Made by a program: the position numbers and the translations under genes. Shown here one piece after another: positions 41,825 to 50,100 of a DNA stretch of 64,000 nucleotides. Source of the DNA: Actinospica robiniae DSM 44927 (GTDB lineage: Bacteria; Actinomycetota; Actinomycetes; Streptomycetales; Catenulisporaceae); the NCBI RefSeq assembly GCF_000504285.1, contig NZ_KI632511.1, positions 2,663,372 through 2,727,371 of the forward strand, in the 5' to 3' direction. The notes under the pieces are model-generated. The model made no database searches. It was not told where the DNA came from and was given only the letters and a program-made list of their open reading frames with translations. Every line of letters starts with the position of its first letter. Position 1 is the stretch's first letter.

Positions 41825-42094
41825 CTATTCGATCGTCGAACCGGCCATGGCGGCCAGTTCGTCCTCGTACGCCTGGCCGAGGTCCTCGAGCAGCGCGAGG
41901 GTGGCCCGCGCCTCGGCCTCGTCGATGACGGACAGCGCGAAGCCGACGTGGATCAGCACCCACGCGCCGGGCTCCGGCGGCTCGGCCAGCAGTCCCAGGT
42001 TCACCGTCCGCCGGACCCCGCTCACCTCCACCTTCGCCAGCTCCGGCCGGCCGACGCCGACCTCGATCACCTCGCCCGGAATGGCCAGGCACAT
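41825..42094 (-). CDS. hypC: Hydrogenase assembly chaperone HypC
   Basis: The 89-residue protein begins MCLAIPGEVIEVG; Cys2 is the iron/cofactor ligand. The OB-like core has RTVNLGLLAE and GAWVLIHVGFALSVIDEAEA, typical of HypC/HupF. It shuttles the Fe(CN)2CO unit from HypD to the large subunit. Its start shares one base with the end of the SIS-protein gene (TGATG at 42092-42096), so translation is coupled. A second HypC-like protein is encoded at 42795-43001. Confidence 0.95.
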   Translation of the reverse strand: MCLAIPGEVIEVGVGRPELAKVEVSGVRRTVNLGLLAEPPEPGAWVLIHVGFALSVIDEAEARATLALLEDLGQAYEDELAAMAGSTIE

Positions 42095-42798
42095 CAGTTG
42101 CTCCCGCGGGTCTCGGCGCGCCCGGTCGGCGCGGGGATGGGGGTGGCGGCCGGGGCGAGCGCGGCCACGGTCAGCTCCCAGAGGGCGTGGTAGAGCGTGG
42201 TCTGCGCCTCCTGCACCCGGTGCACCGAGGGCGAGGGGACGGTGAAGAGGTGGTCGAGGAACTCCAGCTCGGCCATCCGGCCGCCGTCGTACCCGGCGAT
42301 GCCCACCGTCAGCAGGCCCCTGCGGGCCGCCTCCTCCAGCCCGAGCAGCAGGTTCGCCGAGTTGCCGCTGGTGGAGATGCCCACCGCGACGTCCGCGGGG
42401 CGGGCGAAGGCGGCGATCTGGCGGGAGAAGGCGACCTCGAACCCGACGTCGTTGGACAGCGCCGTGACCACCGCGACGTCGTTGGTCAGGGCGATGGCGG
42501 GCAGCGGCGGCAACCGCCCGCCCGGGTGCAGGAACAGCGTCGCGAGCTCCTGGGCGTCGGTCGAGCTGCCGCCGTTGCCGAAGGCCAGCAGCCGGCCGCC
42601 GGACGCGAAGCGCCCGGCCATCTGACGCGCGCACAGCTCGAGCCGGGCGCCGTGGGCGCGGGCGAGCTCGGCCCGCAGCTCGGTGATCTCGGCGGCCTTG
42701 GCCTCGGTGGAGCACCGGGCCGCCTCCAGCAGCGCTTCGAGCGCGCCGCCGTCCGCGTAGAGGAAGGGGTAGAGGGCCTCGAGACCGGTCGCCGTCAT
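42094..42798 (-). CDS. SIS-domain protein, GmhA-like (first copy) in the hyp operon
   Basis: The 234-residue protein has a SIS sugar-phosphate fold: RLLAFGNGGSSTDAQELATL and VAVGISTSGNSANLLLGLEE, followed by LLTVGIAGYDGGRMAELEF. These match phosphoheptose-isomerase-like (GmhA/DiaA) proteins. No heptose pathway gene is nearby, and the gene is locked between hypC (1-nt overlap) and a hypC-like gene (4-nt overlap), so a hydrogenase-related role is suggested. The substrate, if any, is unknown. Confidence 0.85.
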   Translation of the reverse strand: MTATGLEALYPFLYADGGALEALLEAARCSTEAKAAEITELRAELARAHGARLELCARQMAGRFASGGRLLAFGNGGSSTDAQELATLFLHPGGRLPPLPAIALTNDVAVVTALSNDVGFEVAFSRQIAAFARPADVAVGISTSGNSANLLLGLEEAARRGLLTVGIAGYDGGRMAELEFLDHLFTVPSPSVHRVQEAQTTLYHALWELTVAALAPAATPIPAPTGRAETRGSN

Positions 42799-43001
42799 CT
42801 CGTCAGCTCCCTGACCATGCCGATCGCCTCGCCCGCGTGCACGAGCACGGTGTCCCCGACGCCCGCGGGCACCAGCGCCACGCTGATCGTCTCCCGGCGG
42901 CCCTCGCCGGCGTCGACCACGGCGAGGTCGTCCTCGAGCAGTTCCAGCACGGTGACGGGCAGGGCGGTGTCCGAGCAGGTGAGGCAGAATCCTTCGGTCA
43001 C
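42795..43001 (-). CDS. HypC/HupF-like chaperone (second copy)
   Basis: The 68-residue protein begins, from GTG 43001, VTEGFCLTCSDTALPVTVLE and continues as a small OB-type barrel ending VLVHAGEAIGMVRELTR, like HypC/HupF. It lacks the N-terminal MC; instead Cys6 and Cys9 form CLTC, so it may hold the cofactor or a metal differently from HypC proper. It overlaps both flanking SIS genes (GTGA at 42998-43001 and ATGA at 42795-42798). Confidence 0.78.
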   Translation of the reverse strand: MTEGFCLTCSDTALPVTVLELLEDDLAVVDAGEGRRETISVALVPAGVGDTVLVHAGEAIGMVRELTR

Positions 43002-43624
43002 GGCCGCACCGCCCCGGACTCGAGCGCGCCGGGATGCTCGAGGAAGACGTGCACGAGTTCCCAGAGGATGTGATAGGCCGTCACGTGCACCTCCTTGACC
43101 ACGCGCGAGTCGTCCGAGCGGGCCAGCAGCACGTGCTCGGCGGCGCCCCGGGCCACCACCGCGCCGCCGTCCCCGCCGAGCAGCGCGACCGTGAGCAGCC
43201 CCTGGCCGCGCGCGTGGATCAGGCCGCGCAGGACGTGCGCGGTGTCGCCGTCCGGGGACAGGCCGAGCGCGATGTCGCCCGGCTCGGCGAGCAGCCGCAG
43301 CTGATGGGCGAACACCTCGGCTAGCCCGTGCCGTTCGGCGACGCCGGTCAGCGTGGCCACGTCCGAGGTGAGCGAGACGGCCGGCAGCGCGCGTTTGCCG
43401 ACGATGACCGGGTGCACGAACTCGACCGCGACGTGCTGCGCGTCGGTGCAGGTGCCGCCGCTGCCGAAGACGATCAGCTTGCCGCCGGCCTGGAAGCGCG
43501 CGGCCATGGCGCGGGCGGCGTCGGCGAGCGCCCGAGCCTGGTCGGCGAGGGCCCGCAGGGGGTCGGCCCGCCGCTCGAAGATCGCGCTCACCGCCGGCGC
43601 GGAGGTGTCGGCTGCCAAGGTCAC
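42998..43624 (-). CDS. SIS-domain protein, GmhA-like (second copy), first gene of the long operon
   Basis: The 208-residue SIS protein is a diverged paralogue of the first copy: LIVFGSGGTCTDAQHVAVEF and IALGLSPDGDTAHVLRGLIH, then LLTVALLGGDGGAVVARGAA. In the second motif STSGNS is replaced by SPDGDT, so substrate contacts differ. GTG 43624 (VTLAADTSAPAV) is chosen because the upstream part of the open frame is Arg-rich and not conserved-looking. The 129-bp gap to the STAS gene may hold the operon promoter. Confidence 0.82.
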   Translation of the reverse strand: MTLAADTSAPAVSAIFERRADPLRALADQARALADAARAMAARFQAGGKLIVFGSGGTCTDAQHVAVEFVHPVIVGKRALPAVSLTSDVATLTGVAERHGLAEVFAHQLRLLAEPGDIALGLSPDGDTAHVLRGLIHARGQGLLTVALLGGDGGAVVARGAAEHVLLARSDDSRVVKEVHVTAYHILWELVHVFLEHPGALESGAVRP

Positions 43625-43753
43625 GGCGGTTCCGTCCTGTCCGGGTCGAGTTCGACGGCTGGTGTTGCCAGCCCGGCCGCGGGCTAAACGGTGCTTCCGG
43701 CCGGTCGCGGCCAAGTTCATCCATTGAGAGCAATGCGACGACCTGAGCCGCCC

Positions 43754-44125
43754 TCAGCCGTCGTGGCGGTGGGAGGCGAGGAACCGGCGGCCGGCCTCGT
43801 TCGCGTCGTCCACGGTGGCGTGCACGTGCAGCACCTGCTCGAGCCCGCCGAGGTCGAAGACCCGGCGCACCGCGCCGGACGGGACGATCAGCAGCCTGCC
43901 GCGGCGCCGGTCGAGGTCCTGGTGGCCCTCGGCGAGCACCCGGGCGCCGGCCGAGTCGAGGAACTCGACCCCGGTCAGGTCCAGGACCAGCGGCCGGCCG
44001 GGCTCCGCGGCGCGGGCGATCGCCTCCTGCAGCCGGGGCGCGGTGGACAGGTCCACCTCGCCCGAGACCAGCAGCATCTCGGTGCCGCCGCGGTGTTCGG
44101 AGACGAGGGAGAGGTGGGTCGGCAC
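43754..44125 (-). CDS. STAS-domain anti-sigma-factor antagonist
   Basis: The product is about 123 residues and has the STAS fold with LLVSGEVDLSTAPRLQEAIA and VLDLTGVEFLDSAGARVLAE; the Ser in LDSAG is the phosphorylation site in SpoIIAA/RsbV-type proteins. It would release a partner sigma factor by binding its anti-sigma kinase. GTG 44125 is preferred; the open frame runs to an ATG at 44197 and either is possible. The kinase partner is not encoded here. It lies 129 bp upstream of the hydrogenase operon on the same strand, so a regulatory link is possible but not shown. Confidence 0.78.
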   Translation of the reverse strand: MPTHLSLVSEHRGGTEMLLVSGEVDLSTAPRLQEAIARAAEPGRPLVLDLTGVEFLDSAGARVLAEGHQDLDRRRGRLLIVPSGAVRRVFDLGGLEQVLHVHATVDDANEAGRRFLASHRHDG

Positions 44126-44444
44126 GAGCGGATCCGTCCAGGTCAGGATTCTTCCGGCGGCTCGACGGTACCCGGCCCGGGCGGCCGGGCGCGGCAAGGC
44201 GGCCTCGGCACGCGGGCCCGGGCGCGTTCCGGAGGCGTTCCGGGCGGTGCCGGGCCACCGCGGTGTGATGAACGGTCAAACGCTGGCGTTCAGTGGCGTT
44301 TGCCATCAATAGGGTTTAAGTGCTCTAATTCCGGACATCCACCTCCGCCGATGCCCTGACGCATCGTCACGGTCGCGCGGTCCGCCACGCCGCGCGGCCG
44401 CAGCGCCACGGTCCACCGAACCACCGTCCAGCTAAGGCGTCCAT
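44126..44444. other. Divergent intergenic region with a dyad
   Basis: These 319 bp separate the STAS gene (minus) from ctaD (plus). A 7-bp inverted repeat, CAAACGC (44277-44283) and GCGTTTG (44296-44302), lies 142 bp before the ctaD start and is followed by an AT-richer stretch (44303-44335) that could hold the ctaD promoter. No gene or RNA is seen. Confidence 0.45.
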
Positions 44445-46178
44445 GTGACTACTGTCGAGGAGCGGGAGCCGCGGGCTTCCACGGTCAAGCCGGTCCGGCC
44501 CCGCCAACCGGGGAGCGTGTTCATCAGGTGGATCACCTCCACCGACCATAAGGTGATCGGCTTCCTCTATCTGATCACCTCGTGCATCTTCTTCGGCCTC
44601 GGCGGCATCATGGCCCTGCTGATCCGCACCCAGATCGCCCGGCCCGGCCTGGACGTGCTCTCCCCCGAGCAGTACAACCAGGCCTTCACCATGCACGGCA
44701 CGGTGATGCTGCTGATGTTCGCCACCCCGCTGTTCGCGGGCTTCACGAACGCGATCATGCCGTTGCAGATCGGCGCCCCCGACGTCGCCTTCCCGCGGCT
44801 GAACATGATCGCCTACTGGCTGTTCCTGTTCGGTTCGCTGATCGCCATCGGCGGGTTCCTCACCCCGCAGGGCGCGGCGGACTTCGGCTGGTTCGCGTAC
44901 TCGCCGCTGTCCAACGGCGTGCACTCGCCCGGCGCCGGCGGCGACATGTGGATCATGGGCCTGGCGCTGTCCGGCTTCGGCACGATCCTCGGCTCGGTGA
45001 ACTTCATCACCACCATCATCACGATGCGCATGCCGGGTATGACCATGTTCCGGATGCCGATCTTCACCTGGAACGTGCTGCTGACCTCGGTGCTCGTGCT
45101 GCTCGCCTTCCCGGTCCTGGCCGCGGCGCTGTTCGCGCTCGAGGCCGACCGCCGGCTCGGCGCGCACGTCTTCGACGCCTCCAACGGAGGACCGATCCTC
45201 TGGCAGCACCTGTTCTGGTTCTTCGGCCATCCCGAGGTCTACATCGTCGCCCTGCCGTTCTTCGGCATCATCTCGGACATCATCCCGGTCTTCAGCCGCA
45301 AGCCCGTGTTCGGATATTCGGGCCTGGTCTTCGCGACGCTCTCCATCGCGGGCCTGTCGGTGACGGTGTGGGCGCACCACATGTTCACCACCGGCGCGGT
45401 CATGCTCCCGTTCTTCGCGTTCATGACGTACCTGATCGCGGTGCCCACCGGCGTGAAGTTCTTCAACTGGGTCGGCACGATGTGGCGAGGTTCCTTATCG
45501 TTCGACACACCGCTGCTCTGGTCCGTGGGCTTCCTGGTGACGTTCCTCTTCGGCGGCCTGACCGGGGTCATGCTGGCCTCGCCCCCAATCGACTTCGCAG
45601 TGCAGGACTCATACTTCGTCATCGCCCACTTCCACTACGTACTCTTCGGCACGGTGGTATTCGCGATGTTCGGTGGGTTCTACTACTGGTGGCCGAAGTG
45701 GACCGGCAAGATGCTCGACGAAAGGCTCGGGAAGATCCACTTCTGGACACTGTTCATCGGCTTCCACACGACCTTCCTGGTCCAGCACTGGCTCGGCGCC
45801 GAGGGCATGCCCCGCCGTTACGCCACGTACCTCGCCTCGAACGGCTGGGCCACGCTCAACACCGTGTCCACGATCGGCTCCTACCTGCTCGGTCTCTCGA
45901 TGTTCCCGTTCCTCTACAACGTCTGGAAGACCTCGAAGGTCGGCCGCCGGGTGACGGTCGACGACCCGTGGGGCTGGGGCCGCTCACTCGAGTGGGCCAC
46001 CTCCTGCCCGCCGCCGCGGCACAACTTCAACTCGCTGCCCCGGGTCCGCTCGGAGTCCCCGGCCTTCGACCTGCACCACCCCGAGGTGGCGCTGATGGAG
46101 ATCCAGAACGGCGAGCGCGGCCACGCCGCGAAGAAGGCGCTGCTGAAGGAACAGGCGCACAAGAGCCGCGACCAGTAG
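44445..46178 (+). CDS. ctaD: Cytochrome c oxidase subunit I (aa3-type), stand-alone copy
   Basis: The 577-residue protein has twelve membrane helices and all cofactor ligands: heme a His in [12 protein letters not shown], CuB/Tyr site [16 protein letters not shown], CuB His-His in [12 protein letters not shown], and heme a and a3 His in [11 protein letters not shown]. It reduces O2 and pumps protons. Start is GTG 44445 ([12 protein letters not shown]). No subunit II, III or cytochrome bc1 gene is nearby, so it is an extra or dispersed copy that must use subunits encoded elsewhere. A strong terminator follows 16 bp after the stop. Confidence 0.95.
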   Translation: MTTVEEREPRASTVKPVRPRQPGSVFIRWITSTDHKVIGFLYLITSCIFFGLGGIMALLIRTQIARPGLDVLSPEQYNQAFTMHGTVMLLMFATPLFAGFTNAIMPLQIGAPDVAFPRLNMIAYWLFLFGSLIAIGGFLTPQGAADFGWFAYSPLSNGVHSPGAGGDMWIMGLALSGFGTILGSVNFITTIITMRMPGMTMFRMPIFTWNVLLTSVLVLLAFPVLAAALFALEADRRLGAHVFDASNGGPILWQHLFWFFGHPEVYIVALPFFGIISDIIPVFSRKPVFGYSGLVFATLSIAGLSVTVWAHHMFTTGAVMLPFFAFMTYLIAVPTGVKFFNWVGTMWRGSLSFDTPLLWSVGFLVTFLFGGLTGVMLASPPIDFAVQDSYFVIAHFHYVLFGTVVFAMFGGFYYWWPKWTGKMLDERLGKIHFWTLFIGFHTTFLVQHWLGAEGMPRRYATYLASNGWATLNTVSTIGSYLLGLSMFPFLYNVWKTSKVGRRVTVDDPWGWGRSLEWATSCPPPRHNFNSLPRVRSESPAFDLHHPEVALMEIQNGERGHAAKKALLKEQAHKSRDQ

Positions 46179-46194
46179 GCGAACGGTTCGATCG

Positions 46195-46230
46195 ACGAAG
46201 GCCCGCGGCGCTTGAGCCGCGGGCCTTCGT
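46195..46230 (+). terminator. Intrinsic terminator after ctaD
   Basis: CGAAGGCCCGCGGC pairs perfectly with GCCGCGGGCCTTCG around a 6-nt loop (core stem 46196-46209 and 46216-46229), followed by a T-rich stretch. It lies just after the ctaD stop at 46178. Confidence 0.88.
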
Positions 46231-46270
46231 GTTCCTCGCTTTCTCGTGCTCTTCGCCTTCTGATACCGGC

Positions 46271-47131
46271 TCAGGTGAAAGCGCGGATGACGGCGGACAT
46301 GTCCAGCTCCGTCGGGTCGCCCTCGCCCTGCGCGGCGGCCTCGAAGCAGCCGAGCAGGGCGCCCATCAGCCGACCGTCGCTCTCCGCGGCGTCCGCGGCC
46401 CGCTCGATCAGGTCCGCGTCCTTCATCGCGCCGGCCAGGCTGAACGACACGGCGAAGTCCCCTTCGATCATCGACTTGCCCTTGAGCTGCGCGTAGCCGC
46501 AGTCCAGCGTTCCTCCGGCGATGGTCTGGAGGAACAGGGCCGGATCGACGCCGAGTCGTTTGGCCAGTCCGACGCTCTGGGCGGTGGCGCCGGTGACGGA
46601 CAGGACCCACGCGTTGGCGGCGAGCTTGAGCCGGTGTCCGGCCCCCGGCTGGTCGCCGACCCACACCGTGCGCGAGCCGATGGCGTCGAAGACCGGGGTG
46701 ACGGCGTCCCTGACCCCGCCCGGCCCGCCGGCCAGCACGATCAGCTGGCCGTTCTCGGCGGGCGCCCGCGTGCCGAGAACCGGGGCGTCGACGAACGCGA
46801 CACCGCGGCTCTCGGCCGTCCTGGCCAGGTGCTCGGTCGCCTCGATCCCGACCGTCCCGCACTGCGCCCACACCGCGTGGTCCTGCAAGGTGCCGAGGAT
46901 CGGAGTCATCACCTCGTCCACGGCGTTGGCGTCGAAGAGCATCGTGACGAGGACGTCGGCGTCGCGGACCGCGGACTCGGCGTCCTCGGCCACTGCGATG
47001 TCGAACGCCTCCAGCGGCCGCGCCTTCTCGACGGTACGGTTCCACACCGTCACCGTCATTCCGGCCCTGGCCAGGCTGCGGGCCATCCCCGCTCCCATCA
47101 AACCGGTGCCGAGCACCGTGACCTTCGTCAT
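46271..47131 (-). CDS. NAD(P)-dependent beta-hydroxyacid dehydrogenase-like oxidoreductase
   Basis: The 286-residue protein has an N-terminal Rossmann domain (KVTVLGTGLMGAGMARSLAR) followed by the all-helical C-terminal domain with the catalytic Lys region GAGHRLKLAANAWVLSVTGA. The NRT after strand 2 (VTVWNRTVEKA) suggests NADP. It belongs to the 3-hydroxyisobutyrate/imine-reductase superfamily; the substrate is unknown. Its ATG overlaps the P-type ATPase stop (ATGA, 47128-47131), an unusual pairing that suggests co-expression. Confidence 0.88.
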   Translation of the reverse strand: MTKVTVLGTGLMGAGMARSLARAGMTVTVWNRTVEKARPLEAFDIAVAEDAESAVRDADVLVTMLFDANAVDEVMTPILGTLQDHAVWAQCGTVGIEATEHLARTAESRGVAFVDAPVLGTRAPAENGQLIVLAGGPGGVRDAVTPVFDAIGSRTVWVGDQPGAGHRLKLAANAWVLSVTGATAQSVGLAKRLGVDPALFLQTIAGGTLDCGYAQLKGKSMIEGDFAVSFSLAGAMKDADLIERAADAAESDGRLMGALLGCFEAAAQGEGDPTELDMSAVIRAFT

Positions 47132-50100
47132 CGTCCTGCCTCCTTCGTCTCGTTCATGCGGGCTTTTGTCGGGTGCAGATGCGCGGCGATCTTCTCGATG
47201 AGGGCCGGAGCGAGCGCGCCGGCGGCGGTGGCCGTCGCCGCGGAGGCGCCGACCATCGTCCAGGCGACCGGTCCCAGCGGCGTGCAGCCGAAGAACTGGC
47301 TGACGCCGGGCGTCTCGACGACGGCGAAGAGCATGGCCGCCGAACCGACGCAGGTGGCCAGTACGAGCGGGCTGTGCCGGCTCGTGACCGCGGTCTGGCC
47401 GAGCTGCGTGATCACCAGCGCGGCGAGGCTCGCCGTGGATGCGCGACGCTCCCGGCCGGTGGCCCGCGCGGCCTGCCAGGCGAGCATCGCACCGAGCGCG
47501 GTGGCGCCGCCGCGCGCGGCGAGGTCGCGCACCAGTTCCGGGCCCCAGGTGCCGGGAACCGGGGCGGAATCCGGGCCCTGCGCGGCGCCCTCGGCGGCGG
47601 GGCGGGCCGGGGCGAGGGCGACGGCCAGCGCGGGCAGCATGTCCGTCATCATGTTGACGAGCAGGAACTGGCGGGTGCCCAGCGGCGCGCGTCCGCCGAT
47701 GGCGGTGCCGAGCAGGGTGAAGGCGATCTCTCCGGCGTTGCCGCCGACCAGGATCGCCACGGCGTCGCGCACGCTGCGCCAGAGTGCGCGCCCTTCCTGC
47801 AGAGCCGCGACGATACCCACCGGGTCGGGCTCGGCCAGCACCAGGTCGGCGGCGTTGCGCGCTGGCCGGCTGCCGGCGCCGCCAAGCGCGACCCCGACGT
47901 CGGCCAGACGGATCGCGGCGGCGTCGTTGCTTCCGTCGCCGGCCATCGCCACGACGCGGCCCGCGCCTTGCAGAGCTTGGATGATGCGCACTTTGTGCTG
48001 AGGCGACACCCGCGCGAACACCGTGCTCGCGGCGATCTTCGCATCGCGCTCGGTCTTGGGCAGCCGGTCGAGTTCGGCGCCGGTGAGCACGGTCTCGGTG
48101 TCCGGGATGTCGAGCTGCCGGGCGATGGCGACGGCCGTGCGCGGGTGGTCGCCGGTGATCATGACGGTACGCACGCCCGCTTCCGTCAGCAGGCGGACTG
48201 TTTCGGCCGCGCTCGGACGCACGGTGTCGGCGATGGCGACGAAACCGAGCAGTGTCAGCTCCCTGACCTGCTCGGCCAGCTGTGCCTGCGCGTCGTCGGG
48301 GAGCTGCTGCCCGTCTAGCTCACGCCGAGCCACGGCCAGCACGCGCAATCCGTCGTCGGCGAGCTGCCGCAACGTGGCCGCGGCCTTGCTGCGACGCTCA
48401 CGAGTCAGTTTCCGGTCGCCTTTCTCGGTATGCACGGTGACGCAGAGCTCGAGTACGGTCTCCGGCGCACCCTTGACTGCCAGCAGTCGGTGGCCGTCAC
48501 GAGCGCACAGGCCCGCCGAATAGCCACGGGTGGTCTCGAAGGGCAGTTCAGCGACGCGCTCCCATGCGTCGGATTCAGCCGGGTGCTCCCGCGCCGCCTG
48601 CACGACGGCGATGTCCGTCGGGTGCACCAAACTGCGGGTGGCGCCTTTCTCGTCGCCGGGATCGGGGCACGCGCACGCGGCGGTGTGCAGCACGACCGCC
48701 GACCGGTCTGCCGGAAGCACCTCGTCGAATGCTGCGATGCGCGCCACCGAGAGCCGTCCCTCGGTCAGCGTGCCGGTCTTGTCGAAGCAGACGGTGTCGA
48801 CCCGGCCGAGAGCTTCGAGCGCGTTGGCCGACCGCACCAGCACGCCCTTGCCGGACAGCCGACGGGCGGCGGCGAGCTGCGCGACCGTGGCCACCAGCGG
48901 AAGGCCTTCGGGCACGGCCGCAACGGCGACCGCCACCCCGGAGGCCAGCGCCTGGCGCAGCGGCACCCCGCGCACCGCGGCCAAAGCCGTCACCGCGCCG
49001 CCGCCGATCGCCGTGGCGGGCAGGGCGATCCGGGTCAGTTCGACGAGCCGCGCCTGGATTCCGGCGCGCGGCGCGCGGGCCGTCCCTGCCGCCGCGGTCG
49101 CCCGGCCGGCCTCGGTCTTCGCGCCGACGGCGCTGACGACGGCGTACCCGGTGCCGGCCACGACGACGCAGCCCTCGTACACCATGCAGGCACGTTCTGA
49201 CAGGTCGGCGCCCGGCGTCGGCTCGACGGACTTGGCCACGGGCAACGATTCGCCGGTCAGTGCGGACTCGTCGACTTCGAGTTCTTCCGCGCGGATGAGC
49301 CTCGCATCGGCCGGGATGACGTCTCCCGACCGCAGCACGATCACGTCGCCCAGGCGAAGCCGCGCGGCCGGGAGGCTGCGCGTCCGAGCGTCTTCGAGCC
49401 CGTCGATCCAGTCCTCGCCCTCGTCTGCCAGGCCCAGCGGCTCCCACCGGGCCAGGCGCGCGGCCGGGCGTTCGCCGAGCATGAGGCGCCGCAGGGCTTT
49501 GCGGGCGCGCATCTGTTGTCCGGCACTGATGATCGCGTTGCCGCCCATGACTCCGGAGACGAGGAACGCGTCAATACTCGAACCCACCACGGCCGAGGCT
49601 GCGGCGCCGAGCGCCAACACCGGGGTGAGCGGATCGCGCAGCTCGTCGGCGACGGACTGTGCGAATTCACCGGACACGCGCACCGGTGTGAAGGCCGCGA
49701 CGCGTGACGCCGCCGCACGGGTCGCCCGGACCGGCGCAGGAGCACGTCGCGCCGCAGCCGCCTCCCGATCGGCGTCGCGTCGACTCTGCAGAAGCCTGTT
49801 ATACACATCCTGAGCAGTGAGGGCATGCCACGGAGCCCGCGAAGTTCCTTCGGGCAGATCCTGTCGACCGCATCGCAGGCCACTGTAAGCGCCCGCGAGG
49901 AGGGCGGCCATCGCGGCGCTGTGCACGGGCGACACCTGAATCCGCGGCACGCGCGTCCGCCGCCGTCCGCCGCGGACCGTGAGCAGCGCGCCGAGTGCCG
50001 CTCCGCCCAGCGCCAGCCGGCTCGACCGGCGGCTGACCGCTTTCGCTGTGGGCACCGCGTTGACGACCCGCCACGCCTCGGCCAGCCCAGGCCCGGTGAT

